Source of the DNA: Methanobacterium sp.
GTDB lineage: Archaea > Methanobacteriota > Methanobacteria > Methanobacteriales > Methanobacteriaceae
DNA: 14,897 bases
Direction: 5' to 3'
Assembly (NCBI GenBank): GCA_012838205.1
Contig: DUPR01000058.1
Coordinates: forward strand, 1-14,897
Position 1 is the stretch's first letter, and each line of letters begins with the position of its first letter. The notes beneath the pieces are model-generated. The model did not search any database. It was not told the origin of the DNA and worked only from the letters and a program-made list of their open reading frames with translations. This document shows, in pieces, positions 8,455 through 14,897 of this stretch. A program made the position numbers and the translations under genes.

Positions 8455-9690
8455 TTATTTTGCCGAGATGGCCTCTTTTAAACTATTTGTTATTTCTATA
8501 ATTTTTTGCTGCCCATTCCCCCCAATAAATATGTTTTCATATTTTTTTGAGCATTTAAGAGCAAATTCAACTACATCCTCCACATTAGTTAGATTGAAAA
8601 TTTCACCGTTGTAATTTTCTTCTTCCAAAATATTCCGCGCAACTTCCAGAGTGTCATCAAGCCCTGGGAAGATAGCTATGATTTTTGAATTTGTTTTGGA
8701 AACCTCTCTAAAAATATCAAAACGACACAATTCTCCTTTACGCGGAGTGCCTAAAATGATAACTGGGAATTCGACTTCATCAAGCACTGCTGAAGTGGCA
8801 TCCACATTATCGGTTTTTCCGACAACGATCCTGGAGGTGGGAAGTTTCAGACTAGCCGACCTTCCTGGCAAAACATCGAATTCTTTAAGTGAGGTTTCGA
8901 TGATTTTTTCAGGTATTTCCAATATTTCAGCAGCTTTAGCAGATGCAGCAGCATTTTCTAGGTTATATTTCCCAAATAAATTTATTTCATATGAGATTTT
9001 ATCGAAATAATTAACATCAGCTATTTTCTCAATTGAATGCCCAAAAACTTCATTTTTCCGATTTAAAACAACAGTTTTTCCTTTAACAAAATTTTTAAGT
9101 GATTCGGTATAATTTTCAAATGATTTATGAAATTCAAGATGATCTCTGCCTATATTAGTCAGCACAATAAGATCAAAGTCAAATGTATTCTGACAAAAGT
9201 CAAGGGTCATATCACACACTTCCACCAGTATTACATCGTAGGAAGCTGATTTAGATTCTAAAATAATTTCAGTATAACCAGTGAATCCTCCACCAGCATT
9301 CCCTCCAGTAAGAACATTCAAACCGGATTTTTTTAAAATATCATTGATCATCATGGTGGTGGTGGTTTTACCATTAGTCCCAGTGACCCCAATGGTAAAG
9401 ATAGACCGATGATCAGTTATCATGTCGGATAAAAGTTTCTTATCAGACTTGAATTTCTGGAAAACTTTGGTATTCCATAGACTTGGGCTTAAAACAATTG
9501 CATCAGCTATCTGGATTTTTTTAAAATCATGAAATCCAAGATCAATTTCCAAGTTTTTATTTTCCTTTAATTTAATATTTGGATCAATATCAGAAGCATA
9601 AACTTTATAGCCATGATTAAGGAGTGATTCTACAGCATTAATGCCTTCCACGCCTAGTCCAACCACAGCAACTTTCATTCTATCTACCAT
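8455..9690 (-). CDS. MurD-like Mur ligase family protein (CfbE candidate)
   Basis: A 411-residue ATP-dependent ligase of the Mur family. The N-terminus is a Rossmann-like MurD domain (VAVVGLGVEG, 8-17). The central ATPase domain has the P-loop GVTGTNGKTTT (101-111), the conserved Glu in LVEVCD (155-160), and NIGRDHLEFH (179-188), equivalent to the MurD TxDH region. GKYNLENAAA (240-249) and LPGRS (274-278) mark the junction to the C-terminal domain. Two roles fit: coenzyme F430 synthetase CfbE, a MurD-like enzyme that closes the last ring of the methyl-coenzyme M reductase cofactor, or an amino acid ligase of pseudomurein synthesis. Its shorter length than known pseudomurein ligases favours CfbE; the VanW-like neighbour favours the wall. 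The ATG at 9678 (MKVAVVG) is an equally good start, preceded by GGTAGAT. It heads the minus-strand operon. Confidence 0.8.
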   Translation of the reverse strand: MVDRMKVAVVGLGVEGINAVESLLNHGYKVYASDIDPNIKLKENKNLEIDLGFHDFKKIQIADAIVLSPSLWNTKVFQKFKSDKKLLSDMITDHRSIFTIGVTGTNGKTTTTMMINDILKKSGLNVLTGGNAGGGFTGYTEIILESKSASYDVILVEVCDMTLDFCQNTFDFDLIVLTNIGRDHLEFHKSFENYTESLKNFVKGKTVVLNRKNEVFGHSIEKIADVNYFDKISYEINLFGKYNLENAAASAKAAEILEIPEKIIETSLKEFDVLPGRSASLKLPTSRIVVGKTDNVDATSAVLDEVEFPVIILGTPRKGELCRFDIFREVSKTNSKIIAIFPGLDDTLEVARNILEEENYNGEIFNLTNVEDVVEFALKCSKKYENIFIGGNGQQKIIEITNSLKEAISAK

Positions 9691-10099
9691 TACTCTTCTT
9701 TGTAGGGGGCATCATTTTTAACATGCCTTTAAATTAGTTTGATAATTTTCATATATAACTGTACCCATATATGTTTTTCATTGTCCAATTATGTTTTTAC
9801 CTTAAAATAACACATTTTTTGATTCAATCATCAGATTTTAACATCATAAAATTAATTTAACCGAATATATATTTGAAAAAATCAGTTTAAATATCAAATC
9901 TCAAGTTTTTGCTAGGGGGAATCTTTCAAATCTTATATCATCTTTTTATTCAATAATTCCCATAACCATATAATGATATCATACAATATCTTCAAAGTAA
10001 ATAATTCAATAAATTAGATAAATAGAATTAACAAAACGTGTTTGAACACATCTAATCATTGGTGAATTAATCTTTTATCATCAAAATTAAGGTGGCTTT
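9691..10099. promoter_or_regulatory. Divergent intergenic region between Mur ligase and hypD
   Basis: A 409-bp AT-rich stretch with no gene. On the minus side, an inverted repeat CATATAT (9750-9756) / ATATATG (9767-9773) overlaps a TATA-like element about 60 nt before the Mur ligase start, and ATGTTTTT is repeated at 9771 and 9791. On the plus side there are TATA-like stretches near 9865 and 9886 and TCAAATCT repeated at 9894 and 9926, 32 bp apart. Further on are a perfect palindrome ATGATATCAT (9973-9982) and GTGTT-TG-AACAC (10038-10049) about 50 nt before hypD. Any of these could be operators, but AT-rich DNA makes small palindromes common. A GGTGG ribosome binding site (10091-10095) precedes hypD. 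Confidence 0.4.
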
Positions 10100-11161
10100 A
10101 TGAATACAATGAAAGATCTTTCCGAAAAAATAGTAAAACGTATAGAAAACATTGCCCAACCTGTAAAAATAATGCATGTATGCGGATCTCACGAACACAC
10201 AATTATGCAGCATGGAATAAGGTCATTATTACCAAAAGAAGTGGAAGTTGTGGCAGGTCCTGGATGTCCAGTTTGTTGCGTACCTGCACGTGAAGTTGAA
10301 GAATGTCTAGATCTGGCCAGGCAAGGAGTAACCATCGCTACTTTTGGGGACATGTTGAGAGTGCCAGGGGGAACTGGATCTTTAGCTGATGCTAAAGCAG
10401 ATGGAGCTGATGTCAGGATAGTTTATGGTGTTAATAACGCGGTAGAACTGGCTAATAAGATTGATAATGAAGTAGTATTTATGGCTGCAGGATTCGAAAC
10501 CACTGCACCAACTACCGCAGCTGAAATTATTTCTAACCCTCCACAAAACTTTTCAGTTTTATCCTGCCACAGACTAATACCTCCTGCATTAAAGTTCCTC
10601 ATTGAATCCGGGGAAGTGAATCTCAACGCCCTAATTGAACCAGGGCATGTTTCCACAATTATTGGGACTAAACCCTATGAAATTTTTTCAGAAAAATATG
10701 GAATCCCTCAAGTTGTAACTGGATTTAATCCCATGGACGTTCTCATAGCTGTGTATTTAATTCTAAAACAAATACATGAAGGTAAAACTATAGTGCAAAA
10801 TGAATATAAACGTGCAGTTCGGGATGAAGGGAATTTAAAAGCTCAAAAACTCCTTAAAGAAGTTTTTTATATTACAACAAAGGAATGGAGAGGATTTCCA
10901 CCGATACCTGATTCTGTAATGGAAATTAAAGATGAATTTGACCATGTGAATGCCAGAAAAAAATTTGACATTGAAATACCAGAAATTCCAGAAGTAATTT
11001 CAGGATGTATATGTGGTGCTATTTTAAGGGGAGTGGCCAGGCCAGAAGACTGTAAATTGTTTAAAAAAGAATGTAACCCCACCAATCCAGTGGGGGCTTG
11101 TATGGTGAGTAAAGAAGGAACTTGCAACATTGCCTATCGATATGGGTCCTTCCTTGATTAA
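10100..11161 (+). CDS. hypD: Hydrogenase maturation protein HypD
   Basis: Fe-S protein that works with HypC and HypE to assemble the Fe(CN)2CO centre of [NiFe]-hydrogenases, in the cytosol. At 353 residues it is full length for the family. The signature motifs are all present: HVCGSHEHTI (26-35), VVAGPGCPVCCVP (50-62), TFGDMLRVPG (81-90), FMAAGFETTAPT (127-138), SCHRLIPPAL (155-164), IEPGHVSTIIG (179-189) and GIPQVVTGFNPMD (201-213). A C-terminal set of cysteines (303, 305, 318, 325, 334, 342) includes those that hold the [4Fe-4S] cluster in characterised HypD. The start ATG has GGTGG 4 nt before it; ATG at 10109 is an alternative. No hypC or hypE is next to it, which is usual in methanogens where hyp genes are scattered. 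It serves the several [NiFe]-hydrogenases expected in a hydrogenotrophic methanogen. Confidence 0.96.
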   Translation: MNTMKDLSEKIVKRIENIAQPVKIMHVCGSHEHTIMQHGIRSLLPKEVEVVAGPGCPVCCVPAREVEECLDLARQGVTIATFGDMLRVPGGTGSLADAKADGADVRIVYGVNNAVELANKIDNEVVFMAAGFETTAPTTAAEIISNPPQNFSVLSCHRLIPPALKFLIESGEVNLNALIEPGHVSTIIGTKPYEIFSEKYGIPQVVTGFNPMDVLIAVYLILKQIHEGKTIVQNEYKRAVRDEGNLKAQKLLKEVFYITTKEWRGFPPIPDSVMEIKDEFDHVNARKKFDIEIPEIPEVISGCICGAILRGVARPEDCKLFKKECNPTNPVGACMVSKEGTCNIAYRYGSFLD

Positions 11162-11191
11162 AGGTTATACTAATAACCTATCCACTTTTTT
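11162..11191 (+). terminator. Hairpin and T-run between hypD and the phosphatase gene
   Basis: AGGTTAT (11162-11168) and ATAACCT (11173-11179) form a perfect 7-bp stem with a 4-nt loop directly after the hypD stop codon, followed by a six-T run (11186-11191). The whole fits between hypD and the GGAGAT ribosome binding site of the next gene. It could terminate or attenuate transcription, or form an mRNA processing/stability element within a continuous operon. Confidence 0.5.
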
Positions 11192-11202
11192 GGAGATTAA
11201 AA

Positions 11203-11868
11203 TTGATAAAAGCCATAGCACTTGATGTTGACGGAACAATAACAGATAAAAAGCGAAGATTATGCTCCAATGCAGTTGAAGCCATACAAAACGTAGAAAG
11301 TATGGGAATACCAGTAATTATTGTCACTGGAAACATCTTTGCCTTTAGCAAGTTTTTATCCATGTTACTAGGAACCACTGGCGGATTAGTGGTGGAAAAT
11401 GGCGGAGTAATTCAATGTAATCACGATAAAATTGTGTTAGGCGATATTAAAAAGTGTAAAAAAGCTTATAAACACCTTAAAACTATTTATCCAGTTAAAA
11501 AAGTGGAATATTCGATGGAAAGGCTATCTGAAATAGCATTATATAGAACTGTTTCTACAAAGTTGATTAAAGAGGCTTTGAAGGACTTTGATGTTGAAAT
11601 ATATGATTCAGGGTTTGCAGTGCACCTTACAGATCCTGAAGTGAACAAAGGTTCCTCACTTATTAAGTTACTTAGAACAAAGGGAATCCATAGTAAAGAA
11701 GTCTTGGCAGTTGGGGACAGTGAAAATGATTTGGATTTTCTTAAAATGGTAGGGGTGAAGGTGGCAGTGTCCAATGCTAATCCTGAACTCAAGGCAATAG
11801 CTGATTATGTGACAGAAAAACCATTCGGAAATGGAGTTAAAGAGGCATTAGAGAGGTTTGTACTATGA
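11203..11868 (+). CDS. Archaeal phosphoglycolate phosphatase (HAD superfamily)
   Basis: A 221-residue HAD hydrolase of the archaeal SPP-like/phosphoglycolate phosphatase group, expected to remove phosphate from 2-phosphoglycolate in a Mg-dependent reaction. Motif I is LDVDGT (7-12) with nucleophile Asp8 and acid/base Asp10; motif II is IVTGN (40-44); Lys149 in VNKG gives motif III; and motif IV is GDSENDLDF (171-179). The intervening cap (about 80-150) fits the C2-type cap of this group. The start is TTG at 11203, supported by GGAGAT (11192-11197) 5 nt upstream and by the nucleophile Asp lying at residue 8; no nearby ATG is possible. Its stop overlaps the next start (ATGA), so the following gene is translationally coupled. 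The true substrate in a methanogen without obvious need for photorespiratory salvage is unproven. Confidence 0.9.
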   Translation: MIKAIALDVDGTITDKKRRLCSNAVEAIQNVESMGIPVIIVTGNIFAFSKFLSMLLGTTGGLVVENGGVIQCNHDKIVLGDIKKCKKAYKHLKTIYPVKKVEYSMERLSEIALYRTVSTKLIKEALKDFDVEIYDSGFAVHLTDPEVNKGSSLIKLLRTKGIHSKEVLAVGDSENDLDFLKMVGVKVAVSNANPELKAIADYVTEKPFGNGVKEALERFVL

Positions 11869-13169
11869 TGAATGATTTGGGAAACCAGGCACTGGATTAT
11901 GCGTTGAAAAATGCTGATCAAGCAGAAATTTACGTGGAAATTAACGAAAGTGTTGATGCCACTATCCAGAATGACCAAGTGGACTTTGCCAAAGAAGCAT
12001 ACTCCATGGGAGTGGGTATTAGGGTAATAAAGGATGATAGAATGGGATTTGCATACACCACCCAAAATGAAAGGTTACTGGAAACTGTTGATAAGGCAAT
12101 TTCCAATGCCAAAGCAAACTTGGTTGATGAAAACTTATTATTTGCCCAAAAATCAAATTATCCCAAAATTAAGGAAATTTATGACCATAAAATTGAAACA
12201 ATGGAACTAGAAGAATCCATTGAATTAGGAAAATCTATGATTGGCACAGTTCTTGATAAAAATTGTGAACCAACTTCCGGTGGAGTTTCTGCAGGGGTTT
12301 CCAAGTTTTTAATCACCAATTCAGAAGGAGTATTCTGTGAAGATATTTCCACCTACATTTCAGCTTTCATTGCAGTGAACGCTTCTGATGGGGAAGGTGT
12401 TTCCACTGCCAGTGAATCAGATACATCAAGGAAACTGGATATAGACTCTGAAAAAATAGCTCAAAAAGCTTGTGAAATAGCTTTAAACTCCCGCAGAGGT
12501 AAACGAATTGAAACCGGGGATACTAAAGTTTTATTGGATTATCATGCCACGTCAGGCTTAATATCCAACATTTCTCAAGCAATCAATGGGGATAATGTAC
12601 AAAGGGGAAGGTCAATTTATGCTGATAAGATGAATCAAAAAGTTTCTTCATCTTCTTTAAGCATACACGATGATGGGACCATTAAAGGTGGTTTGAATTC
12701 TTCTCGTGTGGATGGTGAGGGAACACCAAGCCAGAAGACAGTTATAGTCGATGATGGTGTTCTCCGAAACTTCATATATGATCTAAAAACAGCTAAAAAG
12801 GGAAATACAAAAAGTACCGGTAATGGGATGCGATCTTCATACGCTGACATGCCTGAAATAGGTTTATCTAATCTTATTTTTGATTTTAAAGAGTACCAAC
12901 CACTTTCTGATATAAATAGTGGAGTTTATGTCACTGATATATTGGGGGCGCACACTGCCAACCCCATATCTGGAGATTTTTCAGTGGAGGCAATGAATGC
13001 ATTTAAAATAGAAAAAGGAGAATTAAAACATCCAGTGAAGAAAGCTATGCTATCTGGTAACTTGTTTGATATATTGAAAGAAGCCAATGCAGCTTCCAAA
13101 AAAACCCGCCAATTAGGTTCTTATATCACACCCCAAATTACAGTAGCCAATTTGAGGGTTATAGCTTAA
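11865..13169 (+). CDS. tldE: TldE/PmbA-type subunit of the TldD/TldE protease
   Basis: A 434-residue member of the TldD/PmbA family. In bacteria TldD and TldE form a heterodimeric metalloprotease that degrades unfolded peptides and matures some modified peptides. The N-terminal half is the typical alpha/beta PmbA domain. The C-terminal half has STGNGMRSSYADMPEIG (about 320-336) and GAHTANPISGDFSVEA (about 365-380), the latter a strong PmbA/TldE signature. The zinc-binding HExxxH of TldD is absent, which identifies it as the TldE-like partner rather than the catalytic subunit. It overlaps the phosphatase gene by four bases; a second in-frame ATG directly follows the first, and GAGAGG about 8 nt upstream serves as ribosome binding site. 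No tldD lies in this window, so the partner must be encoded elsewhere. Confidence 0.88.
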   Translation: MMNDLGNQALDYALKNADQAEIYVEINESVDATIQNDQVDFAKEAYSMGVGIRVIKDDRMGFAYTTQNERLLETVDKAISNAKANLVDENLLFAQKSNYPKIKEIYDHKIETMELEESIELGKSMIGTVLDKNCEPTSGGVSAGVSKFLITNSEGVFCEDISTYISAFIAVNASDGEGVSTASESDTSRKLDIDSEKIAQKACEIALNSRRGKRIETGDTKVLLDYHATSGLISNISQAINGDNVQRGRSIYADKMNQKVSSSSLSIHDDGTIKGGLNSSRVDGEGTPSQKTVIVDDGVLRNFIYDLKTAKKGNTKSTGNGMRSSYADMPEIGLSNLIFDFKEYQPLSDINSGVYVTDILGAHTANPISGDFSVEAMNAFKIEKGELKHPVKKAMLSGNLFDILKEANAASKKTRQLGSYITPQITVANLRVIA

Positions 13170-13225
13170 AATTAAAATATCATCGTGATTATTAAAAATT
13201 ACAAACATTCGGAACAGGAATAACA

Positions 13226-14290
13226 TTGAACATCACTAATCAGAACATTAAACATGTTCTTTCAAATTATTTGGCAGTAATGGCCAATCAAAAAATGGCA
13301 ATGCATAAAGTAGCATCGTTTTTGGAGTCACAAGATAGTGATGATGATAACTCTTTGTGGGAGGAACATGAACGCTTGAGAAATGATTTCAGACCGCTTT
13401 ACAGGGAAAGTTCAACATTCCTCCAACATGATAAGTTATTTGAAATGGACTCCATAAAGCCTAAACCCGATTTTTCTTATTTAGACTTAAAGGTTAAAAT
13501 TGCAGACAAGATGTTCCAAAATTGCTATTTTTGTGAAAAAGCTTGTAAAGTTAATCGAAAATTAGGGAAAGGGGACTGTGCAGTTGGTGACCCGTTAATT
13601 GCTTCTGAATTTCTGCATGTTGGTGAAGAACCACCACTGGTTCCCAGTCACACAATTTTTTTTGCAGGATGCAATTTTAGTTGTGTTTTTTGCCAGAACT
13701 GGGACATAAGTCAAAATCCAAATAGGGGACTCTTCCTCAAGGAAAAAGATCTGGCAAAGATCATTGGGAAAAGGAGGATTGCTGGTTCTCACAATGTAAA
13801 CTTTGTTGGAGGTGATCCAACTCCTAATCTTCACTACATCCTCCACACCATGGCCATGGTTTCAGAAAATATTCCAGTTATATGGAATAGTAATATGTAC
13901 CTTTCTGAAGATGCTATGCACATTTTAGATGGATTTGCTGATGTTTATCTAACAGATTTTAAATATGGGAACAATGAGTGTGCAATGCGACTTTCAAACA
14001 TCCCGGATTATATGGAAGTGGTTGGAAGAAACCATCAGATGGCTTGGCAAGCAGGGGAGATGATTATCAGGCATTTAGTTCTTCCTAATCATGTTGAATG
14101 TTGTTCAAAACCCTTGTTAAAATGGATATCTAAGAATTTGGGTCTAGAAGTGATCTTGAACATCATGGGTCAGTATCGTCCAGTTTTTAAGGCACATGAA
14201 TTTAAAGAAATTGATAGAATCCCATCATCTAGTGAAATAAGGGAAGTGACACGTTATGCCTATGAATTAGGGTTTAATAACCTGATTTAG
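13226..14290 (+). CDS. Radical SAM protein related to PflX (COG1313-like)
   Basis: A 354-residue radical SAM enzyme. The SAM-binding [4Fe-4S] motif is CNFSCVFC (Cys149, Cys153, Cys156), followed by QNWDIS as in pyruvate formate-lyase activase relatives, and a GGDPTP (195-200) SAM-binding motif. Upstream, Cys100, Cys103, Cys107 and Cys118 (CYFCEKAC then GDC) form a second cluster site characteristic of PflX-type proteins. About 95 residues precede this, longer than in simple PflX proteins and rich in acidic residues. The substrate is unknown. The start is TTG at 13226, with AGGA 6 nt upstream; an ATG at residue 19 is possible, and the first 80 residues carry no decisive motif. It follows tldE by 56 nt and is followed after 16 nt by a small acidic protein, so these are likely co-transcribed. 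Confidence 0.85.
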   Translation: MNITNQNIKHVLSNYLAVMANQKMAMHKVASFLESQDSDDDNSLWEEHERLRNDFRPLYRESSTFLQHDKLFEMDSIKPKPDFSYLDLKVKIADKMFQNCYFCEKACKVNRKLGKGDCAVGDPLIASEFLHVGEEPPLVPSHTIFFAGCNFSCVFCQNWDISQNPNRGLFLKEKDLAKIIGKRRIAGSHNVNFVGGDPTPNLHYILHTMAMVSENIPVIWNSNMYLSEDAMHILDGFADVYLTDFKYGNNECAMRLSNIPDYMEVVGRNHQMAWQAGEMIIRHLVLPNHVECCSKPLLKWISKNLGLEVILNIMGQYRPVFKAHEFKEIDRIPSSSEIREVTRYAYELGFNNLI

Positions 14291-14306
14291 TAATGGAGTG
14301 ATATTG

Positions 14307-14534
14307 ATGGAAAGTGAAAAACAGAATTTAGCCAGTGAAATTTTTAATGATATTCAAAGAGATTATGGTGATGTGGAAAAGTTCGTGATGGAAGATGAAG
14401 ATGTACCTGTTTTTTGTATTTACGCGGATGATGACCTTCTTTGGAAAATATTTGAAGACTGGATGGATGAAGTTTCCAGTATTGAATTCAATGCCGGGAC
14501 AAATGAAGATCATTACTTGAGGGTTATTCCATAA
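14307..14534 (+). CDS. Small acidic protein of unknown function
   Basis: A 75-residue, strongly acidic soluble protein that I do not recognise. It has no cysteine pair, signal peptide or membrane segment; a single Cys lies in VFCIYADDD. The start ATG at 14307 is favoured over the in-frame GTG at 14298 because GGAGTGAT (14294-14301) is an almost ideal archaeal ribosome binding site 5 nt before it and overlaps the GTG. It begins 16 nt after the radical SAM gene, which suggests co-expression and perhaps a working link, such as a partner or regulatory subunit, but this is only inference from position. Clear ribosome binding site, amino acid composition and spacing make it a credible gene. Confidence 0.75.
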   Translation: MESEKQNLASEIFNDIQRDYGDVEKFVMEDEDVPVFCIYADDDLLWKIFEDWMDEVSSIEFNAGTNEDHYLRVIP

Positions 14535-14539
14535 AAGCC

Positions 14540-14562
14540 TACACTTTTTATTTTTTTTGGAA
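14540..14562 (+). terminator. T-rich tract after the small acidic gene
   Basis: The stretch ACTTTTTATTTTTTTTGG starts within 10 nt of the stop codon. Archaeal RNA polymerase stops at such T-tracts, so this probably ends the hypD-downstream transcript. Confidence 0.5.
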
Positions 14563-14785
14563 TTTTGATTCAGGATAAACTATTATTTTCACCATTTTGA
14601 TCAAAAAGATTATTTACGAACTGAATTTGTTTTTTTGCACTGGAAAATGATTTATGTTAGTTTAAAGAAATTAACAGTTATTAATAATGTAAAAAAATTA
14701 GGCGAATGGTTAATACTAGCATAATAATCCAATTTGAAATCTCAATTTAGGATATTTCTAAATAGTAATATAAATGAGGTTCAGG

Positions 14786-14897
14786 ATGAAATGTGAAAAC
14801 TGCGGTGCTAAAATAAAAAAATGGGAGACTTATTGTCCTAAATGCGGAATGGAACTATTTAACTCCCAATACAAACCCTTGAAGAAGAGATATCTAA
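14786..14897 (+). CDS. Zinc-ribbon protein, 3' end outside the window
   Basis: ATG at 14786 opens a frame still open at the window edge, with 37 codons visible. The N-terminus holds a four-cysteine zinc ribbon: CENC (Cys3, Cys6) and CPKC (Cys17, Cys20), the common zinc_ribbon_2 pattern at the start of many archaeal proteins, followed by a basic stretch (KPLKKRY). GAGGT (14776-14780) lies 5 nt before the ATG. In methanogens such ribbons often precede a membrane segment or a domain of unknown function, which cannot be seen here. The spacer before it (14535-14785) holds only AT-rich sequence and a TATA-like stretch near 14762-14773. Confidence 0.75.
   Translation, partial: MKCENCGAKIKKWETYCPKCGMELFNSQYKPLKKRYL

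Noticed and set aside
8651..9010. 119-codon plus-strand frame inside the Mur ligase gene
   Set aside because: The opposite strand encodes conserved Mur ligase sequence throughout; this frame shows no motif and is an antisense shadow.
9973..9984. Possible NikR (nickel) operator ahead of hypD
   Set aside because: TCATAC is present at 9979-9984, but the matching GTATGA half-site is not found at the required 16-bp spacing.
11805..12112. Antisense frames over the phosphatase/tldE junction
   Set aside because: Both overlap well-supported coupled genes and have no motif or upstream signal.
13226..14290. Radical SAM plus TldE as a complete RiPP biosynthesis cluster
   Set aside because: There is no clear precursor peptide, no RRE or SPASM domain and no TldD, so only a weak link is reported as a finding.

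Overview
The window looks like chromosomal DNA of a methanogenic archaeon close to Methanobacterium (Methanobacteriales). The evidence is a geranylgeranylglyceryl phosphate synthase (archaeal ether lipids), ribosomal protein L40e and a Tsr3-type rRNA modification enzyme, archaeal-type hypD and phosphoglycolate phosphatase genes, GGAG/GGTGAT-type ribosome binding sites, and AT-rich spacers with TATA-like boxes. Genus-level placement is inference from gene content and style; no rRNA gene is present.

Layout. Positions 1-2652 hold most of a large PAS/GAF sensor histidine kinase whose N-terminus lies outside the window. Positions 2653-4097 have no intact gene, but about 2850-3842 contains recognisable shreds of a second kinase of the same type, broken by frameshifts and stops. 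Positions 4098-4763 hold a tsr3 - L40e translation/ribosome pair closed by a hairpin plus T-tract. Next come the GGGP synthase gene (4919-5656) and a DUF169 protein (5771-6448), each with its own TATA-like element.

A minus-strand operon (9690 to 6531) encodes a MurD-like Mur ligase, a membrane-anchored extracytoplasmic protein with a VanW-like C-terminus, and a MobA-like nucleotidyltransferase. The Mur ligase could be the coenzyme F430 synthetase CfbE or a cell-wall ligase; sequence reading alone does not settle this. A 409-bp divergent spacer with several small palindromes separates it from the plus-strand run hypD - phosphoglycolate phosphatase - tldE/pmbA - PflX-like radical SAM protein - small acidic protein. 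The window ends inside a gene starting with a four-cysteine zinc ribbon.

How they work together. Most genes are housekeeping: ribosome (tsr3, L40e), membrane lipid synthesis (GGGPS), [NiFe]-hydrogenase maturation (hypD), metabolite repair or carbon handling (HAD phosphatase), and peptide processing (TldE). The least explained parts are the Mur ligase/VanW-like/NTP-transferase operon, the radical SAM protein with an extra cysteine cluster and its small acidic neighbour, and the decaying kinase copy. I see no CRISPR array, tRNA, rRNA, insertion sequence or phage gene. I do not see a convincing wholly new system; the Mur ligase-VanW operon is the best candidate for follow-up.
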